Shown one piece after another: positions 38,601 to 46,850 of a stretch of DNA of 64,000 nucleotides. The notes below the pieces were generated by a model, which saw nothing but the letters and a program-made list of their open reading frames with translations, was not told the DNA's origin and searched no databases. This stretch comes from Paucihalobacter ruber (GTDB lineage: Bacteria; Bacteroidota; Bacteroidia; Flavobacteriales; Flavobacteriaceae). Each line of letters opens with the position of its first letter. Within the stretch, counting starts at the first letter, position 1. Location of the stretch: assembly GCF_006494535.1 (NCBI RefSeq), contig NZ_VHIQ01000005.1:1-64000 (forward strand), given 5' to 3'. Both the position numbers and the translations under genes were made by a program.

Positions 38601-40259
38601 TATTTGTGCTTCCCGTGCCTGCGCTTCTGCCTTTTGCAGATCTAAGAAGCGCGTATAAGCTTGTTGAAACACCTTGCCAAAGCGCATTAAAATAGCATTC
38701 TCTTCGTCTGAAAACGGAGTGCCGCTATAATTTTCTATATACAATCCGACGTTATCTAAAAGCACCGTTGAGATGGCCAAACCTTCAAAATCAAAATAGA
38801 TATTTTTTGTTACTTCAGGCAAATCTGGAATAAACTGAAACAGGTCTTTATAGAATTTATTTTTTTCTTGAAACCCTAATTGGTTGCTAAAGAAATTTTG
38901 TCCTGTTTTCTTGGCTTCAATAAAGTTATTCCAATGCGCGCAATCAAAATAGGGCAATACAATCTTTGGAAATACGGCATTATGGTCGGCTAACCAAATA
39001 TGCATATCCTCATTTTCTTTGTAATCTAATATAAAACCGGCATGTTCCACTTTGACCTGCAATTGCACGAGTTGGTCATAGACGACTTGGATAACTTCCT
39101 TGAGCTCATCACTTTTGTGCATGGCCATGCTTCGGCTACGTATTTTTTCAAGCGCTAATTCTATTTGGGTTTCGCGAGCTTGATTTTCTGCTTTTTGTAG
39201 GTCGAAAAAACGTTGATGCGCCAAGTCAAAGGCACTTGCAAACTTTACTAAAATATCGATGTCTTCTTTTGGCGGGTTTTCAACTACCCCCGGTAAACTA
39301 TAGCCTATTTCTCCGTGAGTGGTTCTTGCCATAATAAAGGTCAAGCCGCCGATATGTCTAATATCGTCATGAGAAGGCGCTTGAGGGTCTATATTTTTGA
39401 AATCACCAAGTGATACCATTTTATCAACATAATCAATAGCTTCATCAACCGTCATGGTGTAGACAACAGTTGGTTTTTTGCTTTTTTCCCATTTGGCCAA
39501 TTGTGGAATATTACCATGGATATGTCTTGGTAGTTGCATGACAAAACCAATTTTAGTTCCATCGCCAGAGGTCATGGCTTTTTCGTAGGTTTCGGGTAGC
39601 CACATCATATGCCAGAAATAATGCGCTTCGTGGCCTAGTTTAATAAATTCCTTGCGCATGGTGACCACAATATCAAGCAAGTCTGAAGACTCCCTCATGG
39701 CGACGGCTTGCGCACGAATACGTTCTAATGCTGCTTCAATTTCCAGTTCTCTATTTTTTACAACAAGGTCTGCTGTTCTTTCGGCTACCAGATTTTCCAG
39801 TTCTTCTGCTTTTTCTTTCCAGCTTTGCACGCCCCATGTATCTTTTTCACTTTCTACATGCTCCGGCTTTGAGCCATGCCAATGCACTACCATCCATTTA
39901 TCGTCTGCATATTCCATCACTATTGAAAATCGCAAATATATTTCTATAGGGTTATCGTCTACTATCAGGTAAAGTGTTATTTCATTGGTAAAAATGGCTG
40001 TATTTTCATCGGATGAGATATAAAGATCGAGCGTGTTGATTTTCCAACTTAACGCCATACCTGCACTTTGTTCCTTTTGCCTCAACAACAAGTCACGCAA
40101 CTCTTTCACCCCGAATAATTTTTCATCCACAGTAGTGCCAAATCCCACCACGTCCTTAGACACAATATCTTCAAGTATTTCTAAATTTTCTCCGCTTAGT
40201 CCTACCTCTATAAATGAATTAAAGGTGTTATTTAACAGTTCTCTTTTTTGTTTTTTCAT
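32646..40259 (-). CDS. giant soluble histidine kinase with NTF2-like domain and 11 GAF-like repeats
   Basis: The protein has about 2537 residues from the ATG at 40259; the longer frame starts with GTG. Residues about 1-145 form an NTF2/SnoaL-like domain, then a coiled coil, then 11 repeats of roughly 190-200 residues. Each repeat opens with a linker helix of the form ALERVRSRSMAMHKSDEL and closes with YTRFLDLQKAEAQAREAQ; the domains between look like GAF folds and have diverged strongly. The C-terminus has a phospho-acceptor His in [16 protein letters not shown] and an ATPase domain (NLTNNAFDA, DNGPGIP, GTEGTGLGLSI). No signal or membrane helix. It probably integrates many ligands or forms a long rod. 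It follows a sensorless kinase and four FIST genes in one apparent operon. Confidence 0.88.
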   Translation of the reverse strand: MKKQKRELLNNTFNSFIEVGLSGENLEILEDIVSKDVVGFGTTVDEKLFGVKELRDLLLRQKEQSAGMALSWKINTLDLYISSDENTAIFTNEITLYLIVDDNPIEIYLRFSIVMEYADDKWMVVHWHGSKPEHVESEKDTWGVQSWKEKAEELENLVAERTADLVVKNRELEIEAALERIRAQAVAMRESSDLLDIVVTMRKEFIKLGHEAHYFWHMMWLPETYEKAMTSGDGTKIGFVMQLPRHIHGNIPQLAKWEKSKKPTVVYTMTVDEAIDYVDKMVSLGDFKNIDPQAPSHDDIRHIGGLTFIMARTTHGEIGYSLPGVVENPPKEDIDILVKFASAFDLAHQRFFDLQKAENQARETQIELALEKIRSRSMAMHKSDELKEVIQVVYDQLVQLQVKVEHAGFILDYKENEDMHIWLADHNAVFPKIVLPYFDCAHWNNFIEAKKTGQNFFSNQLGFQEKNKFYKDLFQFIPDLPEVTKNIYFDFEGLAISTVLLDNVGLYIENYSGTPFSDEENAILMRFGKVFQQAYTRFLDLQKAEAQAREAQIQLALERVRAKTMAMKTQSDLLGIVELFGQQLIDLNVRFTDVTFIEGAITKDRDWELWSHIPGADNLTRKIHIPYVDTPYFTKTAIAVEEYIKTGNPIQTKFFTKEEKDEFLDHYWKYAPAVPEKVRELVYANPGSTIVDAFLENVTVSIVRSDLEPFTEEELSIFERFSKEFKQTYTRYLDIKKAEEQAKESKIEAALEKVRSRSLAMHTPNELGEVVSIIVEKLKELDVVLDANGVVLCTYFTDSKDVLHWIAAPDFSFAGSYLLPYFDHPIFNDAWQSRESGALYFSKAYSIEDKNSFFEYAFEYSDYKHFPEDFKKWIFQNDQHILSFAWQKNSAILIPSHTGVVPSTDEVVILKRFAKVFEQSFIRFLDLQKAEVQAREAQIEVAVERVRAKALAMHKSAEILQVAMTLKEQMEGLNLSGITAATIYLEHDDNKIRVWDITELKESEQEPQLSSDFTFRLEDTDPGLWVRRIWNASKKYSVIEMSGDDFIKCEKWIREFDETAADNYREFIRAAKIEHTWHPTVQLEKGKLNLDFTVPPPAEMEFILPKMGAAFDLAYRRFLDLEKAEAQAKEAKIEAALERVRSRSLAMHHSSELSAVVDTLLQEFTNLEFTLTFCIINLIDEKDMSNTVWAANPETGKDPESYYMKFEDYPFHHAMWDAWKDQKKRFVYTLEGEEKKIYDEYLYNDTEFRRFPKHIQEANKALERYVAGFTFFKYSGLQTVSVNPISEDELEILERFGRVFEQAYTRFLDLQKAEAQAREAKIEAALERVRSRSMAMHKSDELKEVIQVVFEQLNHLNLNIDSANFQLDYKLRDDWKLWTGTPGNLYPRLFEIPYLDHPMFNSHKKAREKQIEFLADTFPFDEKNIMWKHFFKHAPWVPEERQQYILNSPGVARSQVFMNNISLFVLNYQGIPYSEAENDIVKRFAKVFDQTYTRFLDLKKAEEQAREAQIEVALEKVRSRTMGMQSSDELPEVANMLFLEVQALGINAWSCGYNILNEDLTTATCAMSSEGTLQTPFQLRLWGEASFDEMGEFMNNGKDMLVQELGGKALVSHYAHMKSFPDLKPTFDEIDRLGLSLPTYQINHLCKFSHGFLLFITYEKVPDAHDIFKRFTKVFDQTYTRFLDLQKAEARAREAQIQTALERVRSHSMGMQSTLDFANVTTEMFNQLRNFGEDLFATGIVFCDKLEGHVEQWHSIPGAGMLSPMIVPIDLDYIHQYRYDQWKAGNPLFSIEIPSDFIEQHFEDIFKLPSAQITIKDLESRNAPMPAPPPWEIDYGASFKHGYILVSSLKPIENMDILPRFAQVFEQAYIRFLDLQKAEAQAREAQIENALEKVRSRSLAMQSPAEIIEVAQLLREEMGALGVEALETSSIYIHDKENDSTQCWFTIKNEKDGKSVSDQMTIDLKATWVGRKMQSFYKSSSPSTSIVMTGKHRIEWIQYCEEQSTHFSTSKFYGNTIPTRTYHLNKFSDGFIGAAAPGDISEESWDLLKRATAVFSFAYTRFRDLQKAEMRAREAQIEMALEKVRSRTMTMAHSSELADTSVIVFKELLNLGIAPNRLFIGIIKDKGKAIEAWATNEDGSKIEKHFQLHPAENKSIQKMVDAWKQEKKSAIIDMSGKELQDYFHYLNTVMQIPFIHGLQQKRRVQTIAYFSGGLIGMAAPEEQPQQTIDLLERFAAVFNLTYTRFNDLKIAEKQALQAEKDLIAIKQARQKAEEALKELQATQTQLVQQEKLASLGQLTAGIAHEIKNPLNFVNNFSEVSNELIDEVFEELEKLEDSDVKEDIKAILDDVKGNLSKVHEHGTRADSIVKSMLQHSRGGSGKMEATNLNALIKEYTNLSFHGMRAKKNPINVAIDLQLDPNIETVSLIGEDFSRVILNLTNNAFDAMRETVDHRPAKLTVRTKQQTNAIVIEVEDNGPGIPDAIKDKILQPFFTTKKGTEGTGLGLSITNDIIKAHRGELKILTKEDAGTVFVIHLPR

Positions 40260-40342
40260 CTGTTTATCTTTATTGTTTTTTAAGGTCAGATGTAACACTT
40301 ATATTCATTCTGCTTTTTGTATAATAATTATTCATGAGTGTT

Positions 40343-41443
40343 TCATTTTAATGGTAATTGTATAATAAACTTAGTACCAGTTGTAACCTCTGTTTGTTCT
40401 TGGAGATTTTCTATTGATTTAGTTTCCACTTTTAAGGCACCACCATGTGCCTTCACAATATCATAACTCAAGCTCAATCCCAAACCCGTGCCTTGTCCGG
40501 TAGGTTTTGTGGTGAAAAAGGGTTGAAATATTTTATCGACGATGGCTTGGGGAATTCCGTTGCCATTGTCTTCCACTGATATCAATACGTTGTTGTTTGA
40601 TTTTTTGGTGCTTACTGTAACTGTGGGTTCATAATTTTCCGGTTGTTGCTTCTTTTTTTCCGTCACAGCATAAAACGCGTTAGTGATGAGGTTTAAAACT
40701 ACGCGACCAATATCTTGTGGCACAATGTTGATGTTTTCTATAGAATCGTCTAAATGTGTCTCTAATGCAGCATTAAACGATTTGTCTTTGGCCCGTAAGC
40801 CATGATAAGCCAGGCGTAAATATTCGTCTACCAGAACATTGATATTGGTGTCTTCTTTGGTACCTGAGCTGCTGCGGCTGTGTTGTAGCATGCCTTTTAC
40901 AATACCATCGGCCCGTTTGCCGTGGTGGTTGATTTTTTCTAGATTGGATTCTATATCGTCTAGGATGGTTGATATGTCATCTAACGCATCTTCGGGAATG
41001 GGCCTATCGCGATAGGCCCTTACGGTGTCTAGTACTTCGCGTACTTCTTGCATCAGTTCCACAGATACTTCTGAGAAGTTGTTCACGAAGTTGAGCGGGT
41101 TTTGGATTTCATGGGCAATGCCTGCAGTGAGTTCACCTAAGCTTGCCATTTTTTCAGATTGAATTAATTGCGATTGGGTGGCTTTTAAGTCCTGTAAAGA
41201 TTTTTGCAATGCTTGGTTAGAATCTTCAATGGCTTTTCGTTTTTGTTCCAGCTCTTCTATGGTTTCTTCTAACAAAATAGCGGTGGTACGTTTTACCTTT
41301 TCGGTACGCTCGAGTTTGAATTCTGAGATTGTCAAATCTTTATCGGCATTTTTCAGGGATTTGATAAGTGTTGCTTTGTCGTCATCAGATATTTGATTAC
41401 TGCTTTCAATAAAATCTAATATGTGTTTGAGATTTTGGTTCAT
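40343..41443 (-). CDS. soluble histidine kinase without a sensor domain
   Basis: A 366-residue protein. Residues about 1-100 are charged and coiled-coil-like with no recognisable sensor; then phospho-acceptor His in [16 protein letters not shown] and an ATPase domain ([26 protein letters not shown]). It lies 35 bp downstream of four FIST genes and just upstream of the giant kinase. The obvious reading is that stand-alone FIST proteins supply its input. A 20-bp palindrome sits in frame at 41000-41019, encoding part of an extra segment (RAYRDRP) absent from the related kinases. Confidence 0.88.
   Translation of the reverse strand: MNQNLKHILDFIESSNQISDDDKATLIKSLKNADKDLTISEFKLERTEKVKRTTAILLEETIEELEQKRKAIEDSNQALQKSLQDLKATQSQLIQSEKMASLGELTAGIAHEIQNPLNFVNNFSEVSVELMQEVREVLDTVRAYRDRPIPEDALDDISTILDDIESNLEKINHHGKRADGIVKGMLQHSRSSSGTKEDTNINVLVDEYLRLAYHGLRAKDKSFNAALETHLDDSIENINIVPQDIGRVVLNLITNAFYAVTEKKKQQPENYEPTVTVSTKKSNNNVLISVEDNGNGIPQAIVDKIFQPFFTTKPTGQGTGLGLSLSYDIVKAHGGALKVETKSIENLQEQTEVTTGTKFIIQLPLK
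41000..41019. repeat. perfect 20-bp palindrome inside a kinase gene
   Basis: A perfect palindrome centred on CGCG (arms GGGCCTATCG and CGATAGGCCC) inside the coding region of the sensorless kinase, at a place where paralogues in this window lack the encoded residues. Confidence 0.85.
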
Positions 41444-41478
41444 GTTAATATTTGGAAATAAGGAGATGTTTTAATTAG

Positions 41479-42621
41479 TTATTTTTCTTTCAATGCCACC
41501 CAGCAGCAGGTCATGTTATGAAATTCATTATTTCCACCCGTGGCACGTCCGTATTCACCATAAGTAAAAAAGCCTGCCATGGGTACATTGTACACACTTT
41601 GTATGCCTTCCAATTCTTCGGAAGTCATGGGTCCAAAAGCGTCTATTCGGCCTATGCATGAAAACATGACGAGCGCGTCGGCTTCGGGCATTTCTGTTTG
41701 CTGAAACTGCTTTGCATTTTCACTAACTTCGGTTAATACATCAAATTCGGGCATTAATGTGAACCTGAATTTATCACCGGGTTTTATTTTGCCTGTTACA
41801 GCAATTCCCTTGGTGTCCATGTTAAAGCCCATAGTAGCGCGAATTATGCTGCTTTTATTTTCTCTTATCAGGCTTAAAAAAATGTGCTTTAGGTTGAAAT
41901 CCTTAAAATCTTCCGGAGAAAGATTTTCGCCCATATATTTCATAACGAGATCGGTAGCCGGCTGGTTATCAATTTCAAGAATCCAGCTTCCTTCGGACTT
42001 CGTAATTACCTTTTCAGTACCAATAGGCGTCATGCCTGACGCGGCCCTTCCATTGACCACTATTTTGTCTTCATTCAACACCAGCATCAAAATACCTTTG
42101 TTGGAAATGTTGGTGTTATTGAATACAAAAGTTTCTTTAAACATCAGGTCGTCGCCTGAGCTACCGCCCCAGATGGTTACATCATTTCCAGCGGTATGGC
42201 TAATGGATTGTACTATTTTTTCGCCCAGTCCCATATCCTGCGGTTTTTCGACGCTGTTGCTGAGCAAAAAAGCCGGCCTTGCAAAAATTGTCAATGCTTT
42301 CTGGGTCATTGCCTTAGCTACTTCCACGACCTCACTACCCGCATAATCATTAAACAATATTCGGAAGTTGGCCGGTTCCATATCCATTAAAAGAATGGAA
42401 ATCGCTTCGTGGCTGATATCGCTACCTGAAATCTCACCACTCGATGTGGCTCCAAAAATTTGAATATTTTGTCCGTCAAGTAGGCTGATAATGGCAGTTA
42501 TATCCTGCTTTACGGAAATAAAAACAAGGGCGAGTGTGGGTTTGAAGCCATCGGCCGTACTTTTTTCTAAAGCTGACTTAATTTCATCGGTTGACTTTCC
42601 TTTGATTGATTTTGCTTTCAT
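41479..42621 (-). CDS. FIST-domain sensory protein
   Basis: The protein has 380 residues from the ATG at 42621, chosen because MKAKSIKGKS aligns with the starts of the three paralogues; an ATG at 42633 would add four residues. FIST_N covers about 1-210 (TLALVFISVKQD, IFGATSSGEISG) and FIST_C about 215-370 (ending GFFTYGEYGR, then the HNMTCCWVALKEK tail). FIST is a ligand-sensing module usually fused to transducers and proposed to bind small molecules such as amino acids; here it stands alone. Last of four tandem FIST genes, next to the sensorless kinase. Confidence 0.87.
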   Translation of the reverse strand: MKAKSIKGKSTDEIKSALEKSTADGFKPTLALVFISVKQDITAIISLLDGQNIQIFGATSSGEISGSDISHEAISILLMDMEPANFRILFNDYAGSEVVEVAKAMTQKALTIFARPAFLLSNSVEKPQDMGLGEKIVQSISHTAGNDVTIWGGSSGDDLMFKETFVFNNTNISNKGILMLVLNEDKIVVNGRAASGMTPIGTEKVITKSEGSWILEIDNQPATDLVMKYMGENLSPEDFKDFNLKHIFLSLIRENKSSIIRATMGFNMDTKGIAVTGKIKPGDKFRFTLMPEFDVLTEVSENAKQFQQTEMPEADALVMFSCIGRIDAFGPMTSEELEGIQSVYNVPMAGFFTYGEYGRATGGNNEFHNMTCCWVALKEK

Positions 42622-42691
42622 ATTATTGCCCATGACAGTGGGAATCTTTTTAATGATTATACGTTTTTACTAAATTATTGATTTAATAACA

Positions 42692-43861
42692 TCATTGCGG
42701 TTTCTCTGTTAAAGCTACCATACAGCAGGCATTGTTATGAAATTCATTGTTGCCTATTTTAGAACGGCCATATTCACCATAAGTGAAAAAGCCAACCAAT
42801 GGTGCCTTCCAAAGGTTTTGTACTTGTTCTATTTCCTCTTTAATTAAAGCTCCAAAAGATAAATGGCGGCTCACACATGAAAACATAATGAGTGCATCTG
42901 CTTTTTGTTGGGTGTTATCCTTAATGCTTTCACATTCTGCAACAACTGTTTCAATGGCATCAAATTCGGGTGGAAATGCAAACTTGATTTTTGAACCTTG
43001 AGGGACACTTCCTGTACAAATCAATGAACGGTTTTCGCTGTTGGCAAATCTCGTTGCCCGGATTACAATATCTCCATTGTCTCGTTCCAGTTGTAACGGA
43101 TAGTACCATGAATTCAGAAATGCTACAATCCCATTGTTAGCCTCTTGCTCGACATTTACTCCAAGGTATTTCATCAGCATATCTAAAGCCGGTTTGTCGT
43201 CTATGGTATATACAATATTCCCTTCACTTTTTGTGACTGTTTTGGTAGTTCCGATGGCTTTCCAGCCACAACTGGCAATGCCTCTAACATCTATGTAATC
43301 TTTATCAATAATGAGCGCCATAATGGCATTATCTGTACTCTTCCCGTTGGTGAAGACAAGTGGTTTTTCAGCAATTAAATCATCTCCCGCCATGCCTCCA
43401 AATACAGTGAGTTCGCTATCTTGAGATGAGGTAGATTTTCCAAATCCGTCAATAATGCCTTCCATAATTTGATCACCATCAATAAAAATTCCGCCGGTTG
43501 CTATAATTAATGCAGGATTGTTAAAAGTGTTTTTTGCAATAACTCCGAGTTTTTTTGCATCATCAACGGTGGTTTGTTCATTGGTTTCAATAAATTCCAC
43601 TTTGAAATAAGCAGGATTCATGTCGATTAACATCATAACGATGCTGCCTTCTTCAATATCACCATCTATAAACTCGCCGGCAGTAGTAGCGCCAAATATC
43701 TGAATACCCTTTTCGTTGAGTAATTTGGAAATAGCTTCTCGGTCTTGTTTAACGGAGATGAACACGATGGCTAAGGTTGGCTTAAAACCATCAGATGTTG
43801 CCTGATCAATTTCTTTGATGATGGTTTCAGTTGAATTTCCTTTGATTGTTTTTGAAATCAT
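42692..43861 (-). CDS. FIST-domain sensory protein
   Basis: A 389-residue FIST_N-FIST_C protein, very similar in its N-terminus to the gene at 43869-45008 (the first 20 residues are nearly identical) but with a distinct middle and an insertion near residue 140. It ends with GFFTYGEYGR and a HNNACCMVAL tail containing paired Cys. No signal, membrane or transducer domain is present. The pair with 43869-45008 looks like the most recent duplication of the set. Confidence 0.87.
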   Translation of the reverse strand: MISKTIKGNSTETIIKEIDQATSDGFKPTLAIVFISVKQDREAISKLLNEKGIQIFGATTAGEFIDGDIEEGSIVMMLIDMNPAYFKVEFIETNEQTTVDDAKKLGVIAKNTFNNPALIIATGGIFIDGDQIMEGIIDGFGKSTSSQDSELTVFGGMAGDDLIAEKPLVFTNGKSTDNAIMALIIDKDYIDVRGIASCGWKAIGTTKTVTKSEGNIVYTIDDKPALDMLMKYLGVNVEQEANNGIVAFLNSWYYPLQLERDNGDIVIRATRFANSENRSLICTGSVPQGSKIKFAFPPEFDAIETVVAECESIKDNTQQKADALIMFSCVSRHLSFGALIKEEIEQVQNLWKAPLVGFFTYGEYGRSKIGNNEFHNNACCMVALTEKPQ

Positions 43862-43868
43862 TTGTTTA

Positions 43869-45008
43869 TTATTTTTCTTTTAAAGCTACAATACAGCAGG
43901 TGTTATTATGAAACTCATGTTTTCCGGTTTTTGATTTCCCAAATTCACCATAGGTAAAAAAGCCAACCATAGGTGCATTCCAAACTTTTTGCACTTGACT
44001 AATTTCTTCGCTCATCAAAATACCAAAAGATAAATGTCTACTAATGCATGAAAACATAATGAGTGCATCGGCCTCTTGTTGATACTCGTCTTTTAATTGT
44101 TTACATTCCTCAATAACAGTTTCAATGGCATCGAAATCTGGTGGTAGTGAAAACTTAATTTTTGAACCTTGAGGTACGTTTCCGGCGCAAATAAGTGAGC
44201 GATCTTCGCGATTTGCCAGCATGGCAGTTCGCATGACCGGCGCAACATTTTCACGTTCCATTTGTAAAGGGTAATAGGCACCAATTTGTGTTACAATTTC
44301 TTTACCTGTATCAAAATCATACTCCACACCAAGGTATTTCATAATCATATCTAATGCAGGCTTATCATCTATGGTGTACACAACGTTTCCCTCACTTTTG
44401 GTAATTGTTTTTGTGGTACCTACAGGTTTCCAACCACAGGTTGCTATACCATTGATTTCAATTTTATCTTCGTCGATGATAAGTCCTATAAGGCCTTTGG
44501 CGCTACTTTTTCCATGGGTAAAAGCAATTGGGCCTGTCAAAAACATATCGTCTCCTGCCATGCCACCAAAGATAGTAACCTCACCACCAGAACCTTCTGT
44601 TATACCTTCAACGATATTTTCACCATCTTTAGATAGCCAACCGGAAACAATAATAAATGCGGGATTTTTAAAGGTATTTTTTCCTTCGCTGCCTAATTGC
44701 TTAGCATTTTCGAAAGTGGATTGCTCACCTGTTTCCAGAAACAACAGTTTAAAATACTCATGGTTGATATCAAGTAACATAATAACAATACTACCTTCTT
44801 CAATATCACCATCAATAAATTCTCCGGCAGTAGTAGCGCCAAATATCTGAATGCCTTTATCGTCAAGTACTTTTGAAACCGCTTCTCTGTCTTGTTTTAT
44901 AGATAGAAAAACGATTGCTAAGGTTGGCTTAAAACCATCAGATGTTGCCTCATCAATTTCTTTGATGATTGTTTCAGTTGAATTTCCTTTGATTGTTTTT
45001 GAAATCAT
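43869..45008 (-). CDS. FIST-domain sensory protein
   Basis: A 379-residue FIST_N-FIST_C protein separated by only 7 bp from the FIST genes on either side, which strongly supports co-transcription. It shares the IFGATTAGEFIDGDIEEGS block with the next gene and the paired-Cys tail (HNNTCCIVALKEK). It is a stand-alone sensor module and its ligand is unknown. Confidence 0.87.
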   Translation of the reverse strand: MISKTIKGNSTETIIKEIDEATSDGFKPTLAIVFLSIKQDREAVSKVLDDKGIQIFGATTAGEFIDGDIEEGSIVIMLLDINHEYFKLLFLETGEQSTFENAKQLGSEGKNTFKNPAFIIVSGWLSKDGENIVEGITEGSGGEVTIFGGMAGDDMFLTGPIAFTHGKSSAKGLIGLIIDEDKIEINGIATCGWKPVGTTKTITKSEGNVVYTIDDKPALDMIMKYLGVEYDFDTGKEIVTQIGAYYPLQMERENVAPVMRTAMLANREDRSLICAGNVPQGSKIKFSLPPDFDAIETVIEECKQLKDEYQQEADALIMFSCISRHLSFGILMSEEISQVQKVWNAPMVGFFTYGEFGKSKTGKHEFHNNTCCIVALKEK

Positions 45009-45015
45009 TTGTTTA

Positions 45016-46155
45016 TTATTTTTCCTTAATAGCTACGCAACAAGTCGTTAGGTTGTGCATCTCTAAATTACCACCGGCCATTCTGCCCAATTCAGCATTG
45101 GAGAACATACCGGCCATGGGTACGTTCCAAACGTTTTTGATGCCTTCTATTTCGGCAGTCATCATTGGACCAAAAGACAATATGCGGCCAGCACAACTAA
45201 AAACTAAAACGGCATCTGCTTCGGGCATTTCGGTTGCCTTTAAGTGTTGAACACCTTTAACCACTTTATCCATCACATCCCAGTCTGGTGGTAAGGAAAA
45301 ACGGATTTTCGAACCCTGAGGTACGGCACCACTGGTATAAAAAGAATGATCTGACCAATCAACAACCAAACCCGGTCGCATTACAGGGTCTCCTTTTTCT
45401 CGTTGTAATTGTAGCGGGAAATTGGCAGCCAGATCCATTAGCAGGTCTTTATTATTGGGTTTAATATTTTCAAGGCCTCCGTATTTTGTAGTAATGTCTA
45501 ACGCAGGTTCGTTATCTATGGTGTAGACATGATTACCATCGCTTTTGGTGACCGTTTTTTCTGTGCCAACAGCTTTCCAACCACAGGTAGCAATACCTTT
45601 CACGATGATGTTTTCTTGATTAATGACCAAACATACCATGGCATTGTTATTTTTAATGCCGTTGGTAAAAACAAATGTTTCTGAAAAAGCATAATCGTCG
45701 CCTGCAGCACCACCAAAAGCATTGACATCTTTTCCGATGACCTCTTCAAAACCACGTAAAATTTCCTCTCCGTCTGTTGCCGGATGACTCGTACCGATAA
45801 TAAAGGCCGGATTTTGAAAGTTTGATTTTGATTTGGTAGCAATACTATAAGCTACTTCTTTGTAGTTGTTGTTAGGGTATTCTTCAAGATAAATTTTAAA
45901 ATCATCTTTTTTAATATCCAGTAACAATATGGAAATAGAACCTGTTTGGGTGTTTTCGTCTATGAATTCGCCGTTGGTGGTAATCCCGAAAATTTCTAAA
46001 TCTAAATCATCTAGAACTTTCATTAGTGCATCAATATCTTGCTTTACAGAAGTAAATACAATGGCCAAGGTTGGTTTAAAAGTTTCTGTAATACTGTTTT
46101 GAAGGGCGTTTTTAATAGCTATTACAGAGTCTCCATCAATAGATTTTGCAATCAT
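45016..46155 (-). CDS. FIST-domain sensory protein, first of four
   Basis: A 379-residue FIST_N-FIST_C protein and the most diverged of the four (IFGITTNGEFIDENTQ; FSNAELGRMAGGN in place of the FTYGEYGR block). It is the first gene of the unit that continues through three more FIST genes, the sensorless kinase and the giant kinase. The promoter is probably in the AT-rich 308 bp upstream (46156-46463), where I see no gene and no promoter box I would commit to. Confidence 0.87.
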   Translation of the reverse strand: MIAKSIDGDSVIAIKNALQNSITETFKPTLAIVFTSVKQDIDALMKVLDDLDLEIFGITTNGEFIDENTQTGSISILLLDIKKDDFKIYLEEYPNNNYKEVAYSIATKSKSNFQNPAFIIGTSHPATDGEEILRGFEEVIGKDVNAFGGAAGDDYAFSETFVFTNGIKNNNAMVCLVINQENIIVKGIATCGWKAVGTEKTVTKSDGNHVYTIDNEPALDITTKYGGLENIKPNNKDLLMDLAANFPLQLQREKGDPVMRPGLVVDWSDHSFYTSGAVPQGSKIRFSLPPDWDVMDKVVKGVQHLKATEMPEADAVLVFSCAGRILSFGPMMTAEIEGIKNVWNVPMAGMFSNAELGRMAGGNLEMHNLTTCCVAIKEK

Positions 46156-46463
46156 AAAAGTTTACATTAATGGTTAGGGCTTGTGGTTATCACAAGACAT
46201 TATTGCAATCGATTTGTGGAGAGTTTAAATATAAATAAAAATTATTTGTTTTGGAATGTTTAATAATTTTCGTTTGGAGTTTTTATTCGATAGAATGAAA
46301 GATGAAAATGTGATATGTTAATTACATGTGTGCAGTAACATGAATTGAAATATCATATAAATTGTAGATTTTTAAGAGATGATAACTTTATGATTTTAAG
46401 AGATAATTTGTTTATATAAAATTATTTTTGGATGGAATATTCGAATGATATTTTCAAAAAGAT

Positions 46464-46850
46464 TTATAGTACACCATAAATTAAACTACCACCAAATAGC
46501 ATTGAAAATGGCGCTACCATTCTAACATAATTAGGTTTTAAAATATTGGCACAATAAAGTGAGTATTTGTGATGCATGCTTCTAGGAACCAGATACAATA
46601 GGAGTGAAGTAGCAATCATAAACCAGCCAAGCAGTTTAAAAGACTCGGGATATTTTGAAAAGTTTGCATAGATTATCAATGCGGCTGCAGGAATCATTCG
46701 GATGGTTATTTCGGTATAATTGATAAAGTTGGTACTGCCTGCGCTGCGTAAAATTGCGCGTGCTTTTTCCGGATTGAATAGCATTAAAAAACCAACGCTA
46801 ATGAGAAATACCCCAAAAAGCACTACAAGATATTTAGCCGCGAGAATCAT
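46464..46850 (-). CDS. small four-helix membrane protein
   Basis: A 128-residue hydrophobic protein with about four membrane helices (residues 5-24, 47-63, 70-87 and 107-127). I recognise no family. The helix pattern, ATG start and independent position support a real gene. It is separated from the FIST unit by 308 bp and from the genes upstream by a hairpin at 46971-47004. Confidence 0.6.
   Translation of the reverse strand: MILAAKYLVVLFGVFLISVGFLMLFNPEKARAILRSAGSTNFINYTEITIRMIPAAALIIYANFSKYPESFKLLGWFMIATSLLLYLVPRSMHHKYSLYCANILKPNYVRMVAPFSMLFGGSLIYGVL

Noticed and set aside
41759-42346. A 195-residue plus-strand frame inside the FIST gene
   Set aside because: It is the antisense shadow of a clearly coding FIST gene and has no family pattern or start context of its own. 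The 210-residue frame at 51169-51801 opposite kaiC and the 159-residue frame at 44371-44850 are rejected likewise.
46156-46463. Promoter boxes of the Bacteroidota type (TTTG and TAnnTTTG) before the FIST unit
   Set aside because: Several partial matches occur in this AT-rich stretch, but none has both boxes at the right spacing.
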